Of a stretch of 64,000 nucleotides of DNA, positions 25,546 to 34,164 are shown one piece after another. The position numbers were made by a program, and so were the translations under genes. The notes under the pieces were generated by a model. It was given only the letters and a program-made list of their open reading frames with translations, searched no databases and was not told the DNA's origin. The DNA comes from Streptomyces sp. TS71-3. GTDB taxonomy: Bacteria; Actinomycetota; Actinomycetes; Streptomycetales; Streptomycetaceae. Each line of letters begins with the position of its first letter. The stretch's first letter is position 1. The stretch is taken from contig NZ_BNEL01000001.1 in the NCBI RefSeq assembly GCF_018327685.1, forward strand, positions 4,278,001 to 4,342,000, read 5' to 3'.

Positions 25546-26417
25546 GCGTACTCCTTGCGCATCCGGTTCAGAAGAGCCGAACTTCCGTCGTGCGACGTCA
25601 GCAGGGACATACGGTTGTGGGCTTCGAGGTGCGTGATGACGTCCGAGCGCTGGTCCAGGTACATCGACCCCGAGAGGATCTCGCAGTAGACGACGTCGGG
25701 CAGCTCGGGCTCCTCGAAGCGGAAATAGGTGAACGGTGCGAACGCGCCGATGTGGGCACCGGCGCTGAAGGGCACCACGTCGAGGTTCACGTGGTCGAGT
25801 TGCGACGCCTCCAGCAGGCGGTCGATCTGCTCCCGCATCACCTTCGGCCCGCCGACGACGCGGTGCAGGACCGCCTCCTCCATCACCACCCACAGGGTGG
25901 GCGCGTCGGACTTCGTCAGCAGGCTCTGGCGCCGCAGGCGCAGGTCAACCCGGCGGTCGAGGTCCTCCGCGGAGTCGTTGGGGAAGCCCGCCCTGAGGGT
26001 CTCCCGCGCATAGTCGGGCGTCTGCAACAGGCCCGCCACGTAGTGGGGCTCGTAGGTGCGCAGGACCTTGGCGCTGCTCTCCAGGCTCACGTAGGCGGTG
26101 AACCACTCGGGCAGCACGTCGCGGTACCGGTGCCACCAGCCCGGCTTGTTGGCCTGCTCGGCCATGTCCACGAACTCGTCGATCTCCTGCTCATCGGCCC
26201 CGTACAGCGCCAGCAGGGTACGGACGTAGATGAGCCTGAGCCCCACCTCCGCCTTCTCCATCCGGCGGATCGTCAACGACGTGACGTCGAGCGCCTTGGC
26301 CGCGTCGTCCAGCGATGCCCCCGCACGCTGGCGCAGCTCCTGGAGTCGTTTGCCGAGGATCATGCGCAGCACGGTGGGCGCGCTGGATCCGGCGCCGCCC
26401 GCACGGCTCTCCTTCAC
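25542..26417 (-). CDS. XRE-family regulator with DUF5753 domain
   Basis: 291 residues from GTG 26417. The N-terminal Cro/cI-type helix-turn-helix (about 19-75) reads ILGKRLQELRQRAGASLDDA, then VTSLTIRRMEKAEVGLRLIY. The C-terminal two thirds are the Scr1/DUF5753 region common to Streptomyces AbaA/WhiJ-like regulators: PEWFTAYVSLESSAKVLRTY, then LLQTPDYARETLR and FAPFTYFRFEEPELPDVVY. First gene of the XRE-small ORF-methyltransferase operon, divergent from the small protein at 26577. The promoter element shared with 16446-16465 lies in the divergent region and is a plausible binding site for this protein or a paralogue. Confidence 0.87.
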   Translation of the reverse strand: MKESRAGGAGSSAPTVLRMILGKRLQELRQRAGASLDDAAKALDVTSLTIRRMEKAEVGLRLIYVRTLLALYGADEQEIDEFVDMAEQANKPGWWHRYRDVLPEWFTAYVSLESSAKVLRTYEPHYVAGLLQTPDYARETLRAGFPNDSAEDLDRRVDLRLRRQSLLTKSDAPTLWVVMEEAVLHRVVGGPKVMREQIDRLLEASQLDHVNLDVVPFSAGAHIGAFAPFTYFRFEEPELPDVVYCEILSGSMYLDQRSDVITHLEAHNRMSLLTSHDGSSALLNRMRKEYA

Positions 26418-26520
26418 AGCCCACCCCCTGAGTGTCCGTCAACTACCTGAGTTCCCGTCACCGGGACGAGTGTGCCATGCCTTCCGCTTCCTGCTCACCA
26501 CCAGGTCGATATCAACTCGC

Positions 26521-26579
26521 TGAAATTATCAGGGAGTAGCTTGCAGGATGGCGGTGACGGTGATCATAGTGTGGGGGTG
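26521..26579 (+). promoter_or_regulatory. Promoter with upstream element and leaderless GTG (second copy)
   Basis: Upstream element TGAAATTATCAGGGAGTAGC (26521-26540), -35 TTGCAG (26541-26546), an 18-bp spacer, -10 CATAGT (26565-26570) and GTG 26577. The arrangement is the same as at 16409-16465 on the other strand, with only two differences in the 20-bp element. Confidence 0.65.
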
Positions 26580-26891
26580 AGCAGTTCCATGAACGCCGAG
26601 GGCCTCATAGGTCCGATACGGGAGCCCGGTGTCGCCGGGTTCGCGGACGACCGTGTGTCCGGGTCCGCGGCAGCATCCGGGTTCGAATGTCCCGCGTGGC
26701 TGTCCGTCGGCGCGCGTGCGCTGGACATCGACACCGGCCGCACCGGTGTCGTCCAGTTCCTGCAGAGCGCGGACCGCGAGGTGTGCACCGAGTCCACGCT
26801 GCGGGCCGAGCGGGTCCGCCTGCGGTCGGTGGACTCGAACAGACCAGGCTGGTGGGCCCAGGTCCGCAGCCTGCGCTGGAAGTTGCCGTAG
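26577..26891 (+). CDS. Small Streptomyces regulator-associated protein, unknown family
   Basis: 104 residues from GTG 26577, which lies 7 nt after the -10 hexamer, so the mRNA is probably leaderless (ATG 26589 is an alternative). The body (CPAWLSVGARALDIDTGRTG, then ERVRLRSVDS) resembles small beta-barrel-like Streptomyces proteins that often sit beside XRE regulators. No catalytic motif or membrane segment. Function unknown; the divergent XRE regulator may control it. Confidence 0.6.
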   Translation: MSSSMNAEGLIGPIREPGVAGFADDRVSGSAAASGFECPAWLSVGARALDIDTGRTGVVQFLQSADREVCTESTLRAERVRLRSVDSNRPGWWAQVRSLRWKLP

Positions 26892-27040
26892 GCGCGGCGC
26901 AGGTGCGGTGACGGCCGGAGGTTCGAGCCCCGGCCGGCGGGCCGGGTCGGCCACATCTCGCTCCGGTTCTCCTCCGCCTCTGCCCCCGGCGGGTTCCGCT
27001 CTGCGTCCGGTGGGTTCCGTTCTGCCTCTGGTGGGTGCCG

Positions 27041-27709
27041 CTACGAAGGCGTTCCGGGCCCCTCCACCGCGCTGACGAACCAGTCGCGTGCCTCCTCGGC
27101 CACCTCGTCCAGGGCGCCGGGCTCCTCGAAGAGGTGGGTCGCGCCGGGCACGATGTGGATGCGGTGGGGGACCGCCAGGAGGTCGGCGGCCTCCCGGTTG
27201 AGTTGCAGCACCTCCGGGTCGTCGCCGCCCACGATCAGCAGCACGGGGGACCGCACCAGCCGCAGCGCGTCGCCCGCCAGGTCGGGACGACCGCCCCGGG
27301 AGACCACGGTCACCACCCGCTCGGGCCGCTCCGCCGCGGCGGACAGCGCGGCGGCGGCGCCCGTGCTCGCGCCGAAGAGGCCCACCGGGAGGTCCGCCGT
27401 CGCCGGGTGCGCGCCGAGCCAGTCGATCGCTGCTGTCACCCGCCCGCTGAGCAGCCCGATGTCGAACCGGTGCTCGCCGGTCATCGCGTCCATCGCGTCC
27501 TCGTGCTCGGTGAGCAGGTCCATCAGGAGCGTGCCCAGGCCGGCGTCCTGGAGGGCCGAGGCCACCGACCTGTTGCGCGGGCTGTGCCGCGAGCTGCCGC
27601 TGCCGTGCGCGAACAGCACGATCTCTCCGGCTCCCGGGGGAATCACCAGGTCACCGGCGATCTGGGAACCCTCGTCGGTCACCGACACCGCTTCGGACTG
27701 CACCCTCAT
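27041..27709 (-). CDS. Alpha/beta hydrolase (dienelactone hydrolase-like)
   Basis: 222 residues from ATG 27709 with AAGGAGG directly upstream; the longer frame to 28339 is not supported. It has the oxyanion region LFAHGSGSSRHSPRNR, the nucleophile elbow LFGASTGAAAAL (Ser in GxSxG), the acid LLIVGGDDPEVL and the histidine VPGATHLFEE. These give a complete Ser-Asp-His triad in canonical order. The subfamily (often fused or adjacent to phosphoribosyltransferase domains) has no assigned substrate. Cytoplasmic. Monocistronic. Confidence 0.85.
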   Translation of the reverse strand: MRVQSEAVSVTDEGSQIAGDLVIPPGAGEIVLFAHGSGSSRHSPRNRSVASALQDAGLGTLLMDLLTEHEDAMDAMTGEHRFDIGLLSGRVTAAIDWLGAHPATADLPVGLFGASTGAAAALSAAAERPERVVTVVSRGGRPDLAGDALRLVRSPVLLIVGGDDPEVLQLNREAADLLAVPHRIHIVPGATHLFEEPGALDEVAEEARDWFVSAVEGPGTPS

Positions 27710-28033
27710 CGCCTCCTTGCTTACGTCCCGTCGCCTGCGGCGCGAGTAGCCCGGCCGGAGCGGGCTATGCAGCCGGGCACCGGGGCGCGGGACCGCTCCC
27801 GCGGATCCCCGTGCCGCCGCCGCCGGCACACCCGCCGGGCCCTTCCGGACAAGGGGGGCCCGACGCGTCCGCCGGCTCGCCTGTACAAGGCGGCCTGACC
27901 CACCCGGCCCAACCCGCCCCACCCCGCACGGCGCGTCCCTCTCCGGACACCGTGCGCGACCCCCCCGGCGGACATACCGTGGCCTTCGGTGCGAGCCGCA
28001 GGCCGCAGGCCGTAGGACAGAGGGATCGGGGCG
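27710..28033. other. Divergent promoter region, no gene seen
   Basis: 324 bp between the alpha/beta hydrolase and the molybdenum hydroxylase operon. Very GC-rich; contains GCCGCAGGCCGCAGGCC-type short repeats near 27991-28010. No operator or RNA recognised. Confidence 0.4.
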
Positions 28034-28531
28034 ATGGCGACCAGCAGTACCACTGACAGGACCACCGGGGAGGTGCGGGTCAACGGGCAGGTGCGGCACC
28101 TGGACCTGGACAGCCGCGTCACGCTCCTCGACATGCTCCGCGACCACCTCGGCCTGACCGGCACCAAGAAGGGCTGCGACCAGGGGGCGTGCGGTGCCTG
28201 CACGGTCCGCCTCGACGGCAGGCCCGTGGTGTCCTGCCTGGTCCTCGCCGCGCAGTGCGACGGCCGGGAGGTGAGCACCGTGGAGGGCCTGGCGTCCGGC
28301 GGACGGCTCCACCCGCTCCAGGACGCGTTCGTGCGGCACGACGGCTTCCAGTGCGGCTTCTGCACGCCCGGCCAGCTGATGTCGGCGACCGCGCTGCTGG
28401 AGGAGCGGCCGGCGCCCTCCGCCGACGAGATCCGCGAGGCGATGAGCGGCAACCTCTGCCGCTGCGGCGCCTACCCCGGCATCGTCGCCGCGATCCGCGA
28501 CGTCGCCGAGCGGAACGGGAACGCGCGGTGA
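28034..28531 (+). CDS. (2Fe-2S)-binding subunit of a xanthine dehydrogenase-family enzyme
   Basis: 165 residues. A plant-type ferredoxin fold carries C-x4-C-x2-C (KKGCDQGACGACTVRLDG) with a fourth Cys at VVSCLV. An alpha-helical second cluster domain follows, QCGFCTPGQLM ... GNLCRCGAYPGI. These are the two [2Fe-2S] clusters of molybdenum hydroxylases. It passes electrons between the Mo and FAD subunits. First gene of a three-gene operon; its stop overlaps the next GTG start (GTGA). There is no Tat-type leader, so the enzyme is cytoplasmic. Confidence 0.95.
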   Translation: MATSSTTDRTTGEVRVNGQVRHLDLDSRVTLLDMLRDHLGLTGTKKGCDQGACGACTVRLDGRPVVSCLVLAAQCDGREVSTVEGLASGGRLHPLQDAFVRHDGFQCGFCTPGQLMSATALLEERPAPSADEIREAMSGNLCRCGAYPGIVAAIRDVAERNGNAR

Positions 28532-29541
28532 GCGCCCTCGCCTACGTGCGCCCCGAGGGCGTCGACGAGGCCGTCGCGCTGGTCAGCGGCGACCCGGGCG
28601 CCGCGTTCCTCGCCGGCGGCACCACCCAGCTCGACCTGCTCCTCAAGGACCAGGTCATCGACACCACCACGCTGGTGGACATCGGCCGCCTCCCGCTCAC
28701 CGGCACCACCGTGCTCGACGGCGACATCCTGCGCGTCGGCGCCCTGACCACCATGGCCGACCTCGCCGAGGACGCGGTAGTGACCGAGCGGCTGCCCTTC
28801 GTGCGGGAAGCGCTGCTCGCGGGCGCCTCCATCCAGCTGCGGAACATGGCGACCATCGGCGGGAACCTCCTCCAGCGCACCCGCTGCCGCTACTTCCGCG
28901 ACCGCACCGTCCCCTCCTGCAACAAGCGCAGCCCCGGCACCGGCTGCGCGGCGATCACCGGACCGGCGCGGATGCACGCCGTCCTCGGCGCCGGCCAGCA
29001 CTGCATCGCCCTGCACGCCTCCGACCTCTGCGTGCCCCTGGTGGCCCTGGACGCGGTGGTCAGGATCCAGGGTCCCGACGGCCGGCGCACCGTGCCCCTC
29101 ACCGAGTTCTACGTGCTGCCGGGCGAGCGCCCCGACATCGAGAACGTCCTCGGGCACGGCGAGATGATCACGCACGTGGACGTGCCGCTGCCGCCGCGGG
29201 GCACCCGCTCCCGTTATCTCAAGGTGCGCGACCGGGCGTCCTACGAGTTCGCCCTCGCCTCCGCCGCGGCGGCCCTGGTGATCGAGGACGGCACGGTCAC
29301 CCGTGCCCGGCTCGCCCTCGGCGGTGTGGCGACGGTGCCGTGGCGGGCGCACGACGCGGAGGACATGCTGCGCGACGTGCCGGCGACCACGGAGATGTTC
29401 CAGGCCGCGGCCCGCGCCGCCCTGCGCGATCCGTACACGGTGCCCGGCACCGCGTTCAAGGTGGAGCTGGCCCAGCGCACCCTGGTCAGCGTCCTCGAAG
29501 ACCTGGCGGGCCTCGCCGGCGTCACGGCGGCCGCGTCATGA
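28528..29541 (+). CDS. FAD-binding subunit of a xanthine dehydrogenase-family enzyme
   Basis: 337 residues from GTG 28528, overlapping the upstream stop by 4 bp. The FAD_binding_5 (PCMH) domain has GAAFLAGGTTQLDLLLKDQV and SIQLRNMATIGGNLLQRTRC. The conserved cysteines RCRYFRDRTVPSCNKRSPGTGC could bind an extra [4Fe-4S] cluster, as in PaoB/YagS-type and 4-hydroxybenzoyl-CoA-reductase-like subunits. A CO dehydrogenase flavoprotein C-terminal domain follows (from about 225). The stop overlaps the next ATG (ATGA at 29538). Confidence 0.93.
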   Translation: MSALAYVRPEGVDEAVALVSGDPGAAFLAGGTTQLDLLLKDQVIDTTTLVDIGRLPLTGTTVLDGDILRVGALTTMADLAEDAVVTERLPFVREALLAGASIQLRNMATIGGNLLQRTRCRYFRDRTVPSCNKRSPGTGCAAITGPARMHAVLGAGQHCIALHASDLCVPLVALDAVVRIQGPDGRRTVPLTEFYVLPGERPDIENVLGHGEMITHVDVPLPPRGTRSRYLKVRDRASYEFALASAAAALVIEDGTVTRARLALGGVATVPWRAHDAEDMLRDVPATTEMFQAAARAALRDPYTVPGTAFKVELAQRTLVSVLEDLAGLAGVTAAAS

Positions 29542-31745
29542 CCGCCGTCTCCGGCGGGAAGCTGCTCGGCGAGCCCGTCGACCGCGTCGACGGCCTGCTC
29601 AAGGTGACCGGCGCCGCCCCCTACCCCTCGGACTTCTCCTACCCCGACATGGCACACGCCGCGCTGGTGCAGTCCACCGTCGCCGCGGGCACCATCGCCT
29701 CCATCGACACCGGCGAGGCCCTGGTGGCGCCGGGCGTGCTGACCGTGATCACCCACGAGAACGCCCCGCGACTCGCCGAGGCCCCGATGTCGCTCCTCGG
29801 GCCCGCCCCGCGCTTCCCGCTCAAGGACGACCGCGTCCTGCACCACGGCCAGCACGTGGCCGTCGTGGTCGCCGAGACCCCCGAGCAGGCCCGGGACGCC
29901 ACCCGGCTGGTCCGGGTCGAGTACGACGAGGCCGCGCCCGTGCTGGGGGTGCGCAACCTCGACGCCCCGGTGCTCACCGACCCGTACGGGATGGAGTCCG
30001 GCCGCGGTGACGTGGAGGCGGCGCTGGCCGCGGCCGAGGTCCAGTACGACGAGACGTTCATCATGGCGCCCGAGACCAACAACCCGCTGGGCCTCTTCGG
30101 CACCGTCGCCCGCTGGGAGGACGGCAGGCTGACCGTCCACGACTGCTCCCAGTGGCCCGTCAACGCCCGGCAGAACCTGGCCGCCGTCTTCGAGGTGCCC
30201 GAGGAGAGCGTGCGCGTCCTCGTGCCCTACCTCGGCGGCGGATTCGGCGCCGGCCTGCGGACCTGGGGCCACACGATCCTGGCGGCGCTCGCCGCCCGGA
30301 TGCTCCGGCGCCCGGTGAAGCTGGTCCTGACCCGGCCCCAGATGTTCACCTCCGTGGGCCACCGCCCCGAGTCCGTGCAGCGGCTGCGGATCGGCGCCAC
30401 CGCCGACGGCAGGCTGGTCGCCGTCGACCACGAGGGCACCGCCACCCGCGGCGTCGAGGAGATGAGCCCCGAACCCATCACCCTGGCCACCCCGGACGCC
30501 TACGCCTGCCCCAACGTCTCCACCCACGACCGGCTGGTGGCGCTCAACATCCCGAGCCCCGGAGCCATGCGCGCCCCCGGGCACGCGGAGGGCGGCTTCG
30601 CGCTCGAATCGGCGCTCGACGAACTCTCCTACCGGGTCGGCGTCGACCCGGTGGAACTGCGCCTGCGCAACTACGCGGCGGTACACCCTCCCACCGGCCT
30701 GCCCTGGTCGAGCAACGCCCTGCGCGACTGCTACCGGGTGGGGGCCGAACGGTTCGGCTGGAGCGCCAGGCCGCCCGAGCCGCGCTCCCAGCGGGACGGC
30801 GCCTGGCTCGTCGGCCAGGGCATGGCCGGCGTCACCTTCACCCGGTGGGCCACCCTCTGCCGGGCCAGGATGTCCGTCGACCGGGACGGCACCGCGCTGG
30901 TGCGCAGCGCCTCCACCGACATCGGCACGGGCACCTACACGATCACCGCCCAGCTCGTCGCCGACCTCCTCGGCCTCGACGTGGAGCAGGTGCGGGTCGA
31001 ACTGGGCGACAGCGACCTGCCGCTCGCCCCGCAGTCCGGCGGCTCCGGCCTCGCCCTGGCGCTCAGCGGCGCCGTGGAGGACGCCGCCCGCAACCTCCTG
31101 CGCACCTTCCTCACGACCGTGCGCGACGACACCGACTCGCCGCTCGCCGGCAGGTCCCTCGACGAGATCGCCGTGGCCGGCGGCCGGATCCACCTGGCGA
31201 GCGACCCCTCCGCCGGCGAGACGTACACCGCGATCCTCGCCCGGCACGGCCTGGACGAGCTGGTCGCCGACGGCGAGAGGGACCCGAGCCCCCCTGAGGG
31301 CCTGGACATGGCGCCGGCGGGCGCGTTCGCCGCTCAGTTCGCGGAGGTCCGGGTCCACGAGGAACTGGGCACCGTACGCGTCAGCAGGATGTCCGCGGCG
31401 GTCGACGCGGGCCGGGTGCTCAACGAGAAGACGGCGCGCAGCCAGGTCGCCGGCGCCATGGTGATGGGCATCGGGATGGCCCTGCTGGAGGAGACGGCGT
31501 TCGACTCGGTCAGCGGCCGCATCACCAACGCCACGCTCGGCGACTACCTCATCCCCGTCCACGCCGACGTGCCCGACCTCGACGTCACCTTCGTCGGCGG
31601 CCCCGACCGCTTCAACGCCGTCGGCGTCAAGGGCATCGGAGAGGTGGGCATCGCGGGTGCCCCCGCGGCCATCGCCAACGCCGTGTACCACGCGACGGGG
31701 CGGCGCATCAGGTCGCTGCCGATCACGCTGGACAGGCTGTTGTAG
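29538..31745 (+). CDS. Molybdopterin-binding subunit of a xanthine dehydrogenase-family enzyme
   Basis: 735 residues from ATG 29538, overlapping the FAD subunit stop. It has the aldehyde oxidase/xanthine dehydrogenase a/b hammerhead domain (from about 20: RVDGLLKVTGAAPYPSDFSY) and Mo-cofactor domains with YLGGGFGAGLRTWGHTILAA, MRAPGHAEGGFALESALDEL and QSGGSGLALALSGAVEDAA. The near-C-terminal GVKGIGEVGIAGAPAA holds the catalytic glutamate of the family. This PaoC/YagR-type layout oxidises aldehydes or hydroxylates heterocycles. The exact substrate is not shown by sequence. No MoCo chaperone (XdhC) gene adjoins the operon here. Confidence 0.94.
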   Translation: MTAVSGGKLLGEPVDRVDGLLKVTGAAPYPSDFSYPDMAHAALVQSTVAAGTIASIDTGEALVAPGVLTVITHENAPRLAEAPMSLLGPAPRFPLKDDRVLHHGQHVAVVVAETPEQARDATRLVRVEYDEAAPVLGVRNLDAPVLTDPYGMESGRGDVEAALAAAEVQYDETFIMAPETNNPLGLFGTVARWEDGRLTVHDCSQWPVNARQNLAAVFEVPEESVRVLVPYLGGGFGAGLRTWGHTILAALAARMLRRPVKLVLTRPQMFTSVGHRPESVQRLRIGATADGRLVAVDHEGTATRGVEEMSPEPITLATPDAYACPNVSTHDRLVALNIPSPGAMRAPGHAEGGFALESALDELSYRVGVDPVELRLRNYAAVHPPTGLPWSSNALRDCYRVGAERFGWSARPPEPRSQRDGAWLVGQGMAGVTFTRWATLCRARMSVDRDGTALVRSASTDIGTGTYTITAQLVADLLGLDVEQVRVELGDSDLPLAPQSGGSGLALALSGAVEDAARNLLRTFLTTVRDDTDSPLAGRSLDEIAVAGGRIHLASDPSAGETYTAILARHGLDELVADGERDPSPPEGLDMAPAGAFAAQFAEVRVHEELGTVRVSRMSAAVDAGRVLNEKTARSQVAGAMVMGIGMALLEETAFDSVSGRITNATLGDYLIPVHADVPDLDVTFVGGPDRFNAVGVKGIGEVGIAGAPAAIANAVYHATGRRIRSLPITLDRLL

Positions 31746-32050
31746 GGGCGGGCGCGTGGCGTGGTTCCCGGGGCTCTCCGGGTGCGCTCGCCGAGGATCA
31801 GCAGGATTCAAGCGCTGACTGGGGCGGCTGCCGGTACGGGAGAGCGGTTCCCAGCCTCACCGGGCCCCGCTCCTACGTGTTCCCGATCCACGAGTCACAC
31901 ACGTGGGTTGGCACGTGAGCGATCAGGGCATCCTTCTGCGCCGTGTAAGGCGGACCAGGCCGAGACCCTGTTCTGCGTGGTCTCAACCGTCGCTACTTCG
32001 ACGCCGCTCGGCGGGGTGCCACCTGATACAGATGGACCACCGATCCGGTC
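31746..32050. other. Intergenic region, no gene seen
   Basis: 305 bp after the molybdenum hydroxylase operon. Lower GC than flanking DNA beyond about 31900. No open frame with family similarity was recognised; probably part of the same degraded insertion as the TerD and transposase remnants. Confidence 0.35.
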
Positions 32051-32052
32051 CT

Positions 32053-32224
32053 CGTTGTCCTCCGCCGTTGGCGTCTTACCTGGAAGCTGCACGCTTCCGT
32101 CAGCGGCGACCGGGTAGTTGTAGAAGTCGGTGTCGCTGCGAACCTTGCCATTCGCGTCCAGCAACAAGACGGAGACGTCCGCGTCACCTTCGCCGGTTGA
32201 GCTCCCCCAGCCCAAGTCGAGCAT
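32053..32224 (-). pseudogene. TerD-family fragment
   Basis: From the ATG at 32224 the peptide LDLGWGSSTGEGDADVSVLL, then LDANGKVRSDTDF and VAADGSVQLPGK, matches the N-terminal part of the TerD calcium-binding/tellurite-resistance family. Those proteins are about 190 residues, and only about 57 codons match here. The start coincides with the broken end of a transposase frame, so the fragment is debris joined to IS sequence. Confidence 0.6.
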
Positions 32225-32621
32225 CGCCGGGCAGCGCCGGTGAAGCCCATAGCTGCCGGTCGAAGGGAACTGCGATGACCTGTACGTTCATCCTTTGCTT
32301 CTTCTGCTTGCCGGAGTAGAACGGGCGGTCCGTCATCGATGCGGTTTGCACCGCGTCGGCCAGGCTGCGGGCGAGGGTGGCCAGGGGCTCGACAGCTTCG
32401 GTGACGTAGCGGTAGGCCGTCGTGGTTCCGATGCCGAATCCTGCGGCGAGATGGGCACACGTGTGGCCCACCCGCAGGTGGGCGAGCGTGAGCAACGTTC
32501 GGCGGCCGGTGCCCAGACGCCGCCAACGTGAGCCGATGTCGCGACGGTGCCGCCGCAACTGCTGGGTGAGGGAGCGCAGGGCAGAGTTGGACAGGTCGAC
32601 GCCCGACGGGTGAACAACCAC
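32219..32621 (-). pseudogene. IS5-family transposase remnant
   Basis: The frame from 32621 (MVVHPSGVDLSNSALRSLTQ, then AAGFGIGTTTAYRYVTEAVE) is the helix-turn-helix half of actinobacterial IS5-type DDE transposases. After LADAVQTAS about 19 residues holding the first catalytic Asp region (the DGT motif) are missing. The frame then continues with DRPFYSGKQKKQRMNVQVIA and stops matching after LWASPALPG, where TerD sequence begins. Internal deletion and 3' truncation make it inactive. Confidence 0.75.
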
Positions 32622-32727
32622 CTGAAGCCTCTGGTGGAGACGGTTCTCCTGGTCGAAAACCCATCTATCAGGGCTTCACCACCTTGTCACCCCAACTGCC
32701 AGGCCTCATCCCCAGGTTGGTGAAGGC

Positions 32728-33318
32728 TCACTGACGGGACAGTGCGGTGTAGTCCACCGCGCCCAGGCTGGCGGCGAGGTCGGCGGCCGCCTCCCGGATG
32801 CGGTCCGGCAGGCCCACGTGGTCTGGCTGGTCGGTCCAGCGCTCGAACGCGGTGCGGAAGATTGCGACACCGACCTCCGCGAGCAGCGCCGCCTGCGATT
32901 CGGCGGTACCTCGTTCCCGCAACGCGTCCGCAACCGCGTCGGTCGCGGCGGCAAGCTTGGTCCGCCCTCGTTCCTGCAGCTCCGGGCTGGTCCGCACGAC
33001 CGCGCGCCGTTGTGCGGCGAGCGCGGCTTGGTCGGCCAGCCCGCCGGCGACGTCCATGAGAGCGGTCAGGAGGGCCGCGTAGGGCGAGAGGGTGTCCTCA
33101 GCCTGACGGACGGAGCGGGCGAGGGCGACCGGAAGTTGCTCCGATCCGGCAAACAACACGTCCCGCTTGTCCCCGAAGTAGCGGGAGAACGAACGCCGGG
33201 TCAGGCCGGCCCGCTCGGTGATCTCCGCGACCGTGACGTTCTCGTACCCACGCTCGAGGAACAGCTCCACCGCTGCCTCTCGGAGCCGGTCTTCGGCATT
33301 CGGGTCCCATCGCGGCAT
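32728..33318 (-). CDS. TetR family transcriptional regulator
   Basis: 196 residues from ATG 33318 (GTG 33324 is an alternative). The N-terminal TetR helix-turn-helix is clear: RLREAAVELFLERGYENVTV, then ITERAGLTRRSFSRYFGDKR. The ligand-binding domain is of MftR/AcrR type, with ERWTDQPDHVGLPDRIREAA near the end. It is divergent from the SDR-like gene, and a perfect inverted repeat lies in the 104-bp gap, so it probably represses itself and that gene. The ligand is unknown. Confidence 0.9.
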   Translation of the reverse strand: MPRWDPNAEDRLREAAVELFLERGYENVTVAEITERAGLTRRSFSRYFGDKRDVLFAGSEQLPVALARSVRQAEDTLSPYAALLTALMDVAGGLADQAALAAQRRAVVRTSPELQERGRTKLAAATDAVADALRERGTAESQAALLAEVGVAIFRTAFERWTDQPDHVGLPDRIREAAADLAASLGAVDYTALSRQ

Positions 33319-33331
33319 GGCCACACCCTAG

Positions 33332-33391
33332 CAGTGATGACTCAACGCGTCGTCACTGGTGCTAAGCTGACGGCTCAGTGAGTCATCACTG
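33332..33391. promoter_or_regulatory. TetR operator: 13-bp inverted repeat
   Basis: CAGTGATGACTCA (33332-33344) and its exact complement TGAGTCATCACTG (33379-33391) flank a possible -10 (TAAGCT, 33363-33368). The distance between arms, 34 bp, suggests two TetR dimers binding or a loop across both promoters. Each arm also contains the pseudo-palindrome TGAGTCA. Confidence 0.7.
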
Positions 33392-33422
33392 TTCGAGGCA
33401 TAGAGGCATAGGGGTGGGCATC

Positions 33423-34148
33423 ATGGCTCTTTCAGGCCAGCGCATCGTCGTCATCGGCGGCACTTCGGGGATGGGGCTGGCCGCGGCCCGCGCCGCCTCG
33501 GCGGCAGGGGCGGCAGTCACCATCGCGTCGAGCAGCCAGAGGCGGCTGAAGGCCGCGCTCGCTCAGTTGCCGGACACGTGTGACGGGGCCGTCGTCAACA
33601 CCCGCGACGAGGGTGACGTGGCTGCCCTGTTCGACCGCGTGGGTGAGCTCGACCACCTGCTTTACACAGCGGGGGACGCGGTGCGCCCGCGGCCGCTGGC
33701 GGACCTGCCGCTCGACGCCGCCCGTGAGCTGTTCGAGGTCCGCTTCTGGGGAGCAGTCGCCGCGGTCAAGCACGGCGCACGGCGCGTGCGGCCGGGAGGC
33801 TCGATCGTGCTGACGTCAGGAACGGTCGCTGTCCGCCCTACGCCTGGTACCGCGCTCGCGGCAGGCAGCGCCGCTGCCGTAGAGGGCCTGACGCGAGGGC
33901 TGGCTGCCGAGTTCGCCCCGATCCGCGTCAACGCGGTCCGGCCGGGAGCGATTCGCACGCCGCTGTGGGCCCCGGTTCCGGAGCCGCAGCGTGCGGCGCT
34001 GTTCGCCGCCCTCGCTGACAGGACGCTCACCAAGTTGATGGGGGAGGCGGACCAGATCGCCGCGGCGCACCTGTACCTGATGGAGAACCGCTTCGTCACC
34101 GGAACCGTGCTCACCGTCGACGGAGGTGCCCTCCTCGCCGGGAGTTAG
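33423..34148 (+). CDS. Atypical short-chain dehydrogenase-like protein
   Basis: 241 residues from ATG 33423. Rossmann motif VVIGGTSGMGLAAARAAS (cofactor glycines intact) and LLYTAGDAV in place of NNAG. The catalytic serine is present (VLTSGTVAV), but the YxxxK catalytic pair is replaced: where YaasK is expected the sequence reads AAGSA, so both Tyr and Lys are alanine. The C-terminal NAVRPGAIRTPLW and GTVLTVDGGALL are typical. It may bind NAD(P)H without classical SDR chemistry. Controlled by the divergent TetR. Confidence 0.85.
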   Translation: MALSGQRIVVIGGTSGMGLAAARAASAAGAAVTIASSSQRRLKAALAQLPDTCDGAVVNTRDEGDVAALFDRVGELDHLLYTAGDAVRPRPLADLPLDAARELFEVRFWGAVAAVKHGARRVRPGGSIVLTSGTVAVRPTPGTALAAGSAAAVEGLTRGLAAEFAPIRVNAVRPGAIRTPLWAPVPEPQRAALFAALADRTLTKLMGEADQIAAAHLYLMENRFVTGTVLTVDGGALLAGS

Positions 34149-34164
34149 CCCGCTCACGGTCCGG

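Noticed and set aside
29241..31811. 856-codon minus-strand open frame over the molybdenum hydroxylase operon
   Set aside because: Antisense of three clearly recognised subunits. The translated sequence is low-complexity Gly/Val/Asp/His-rich without any domain.
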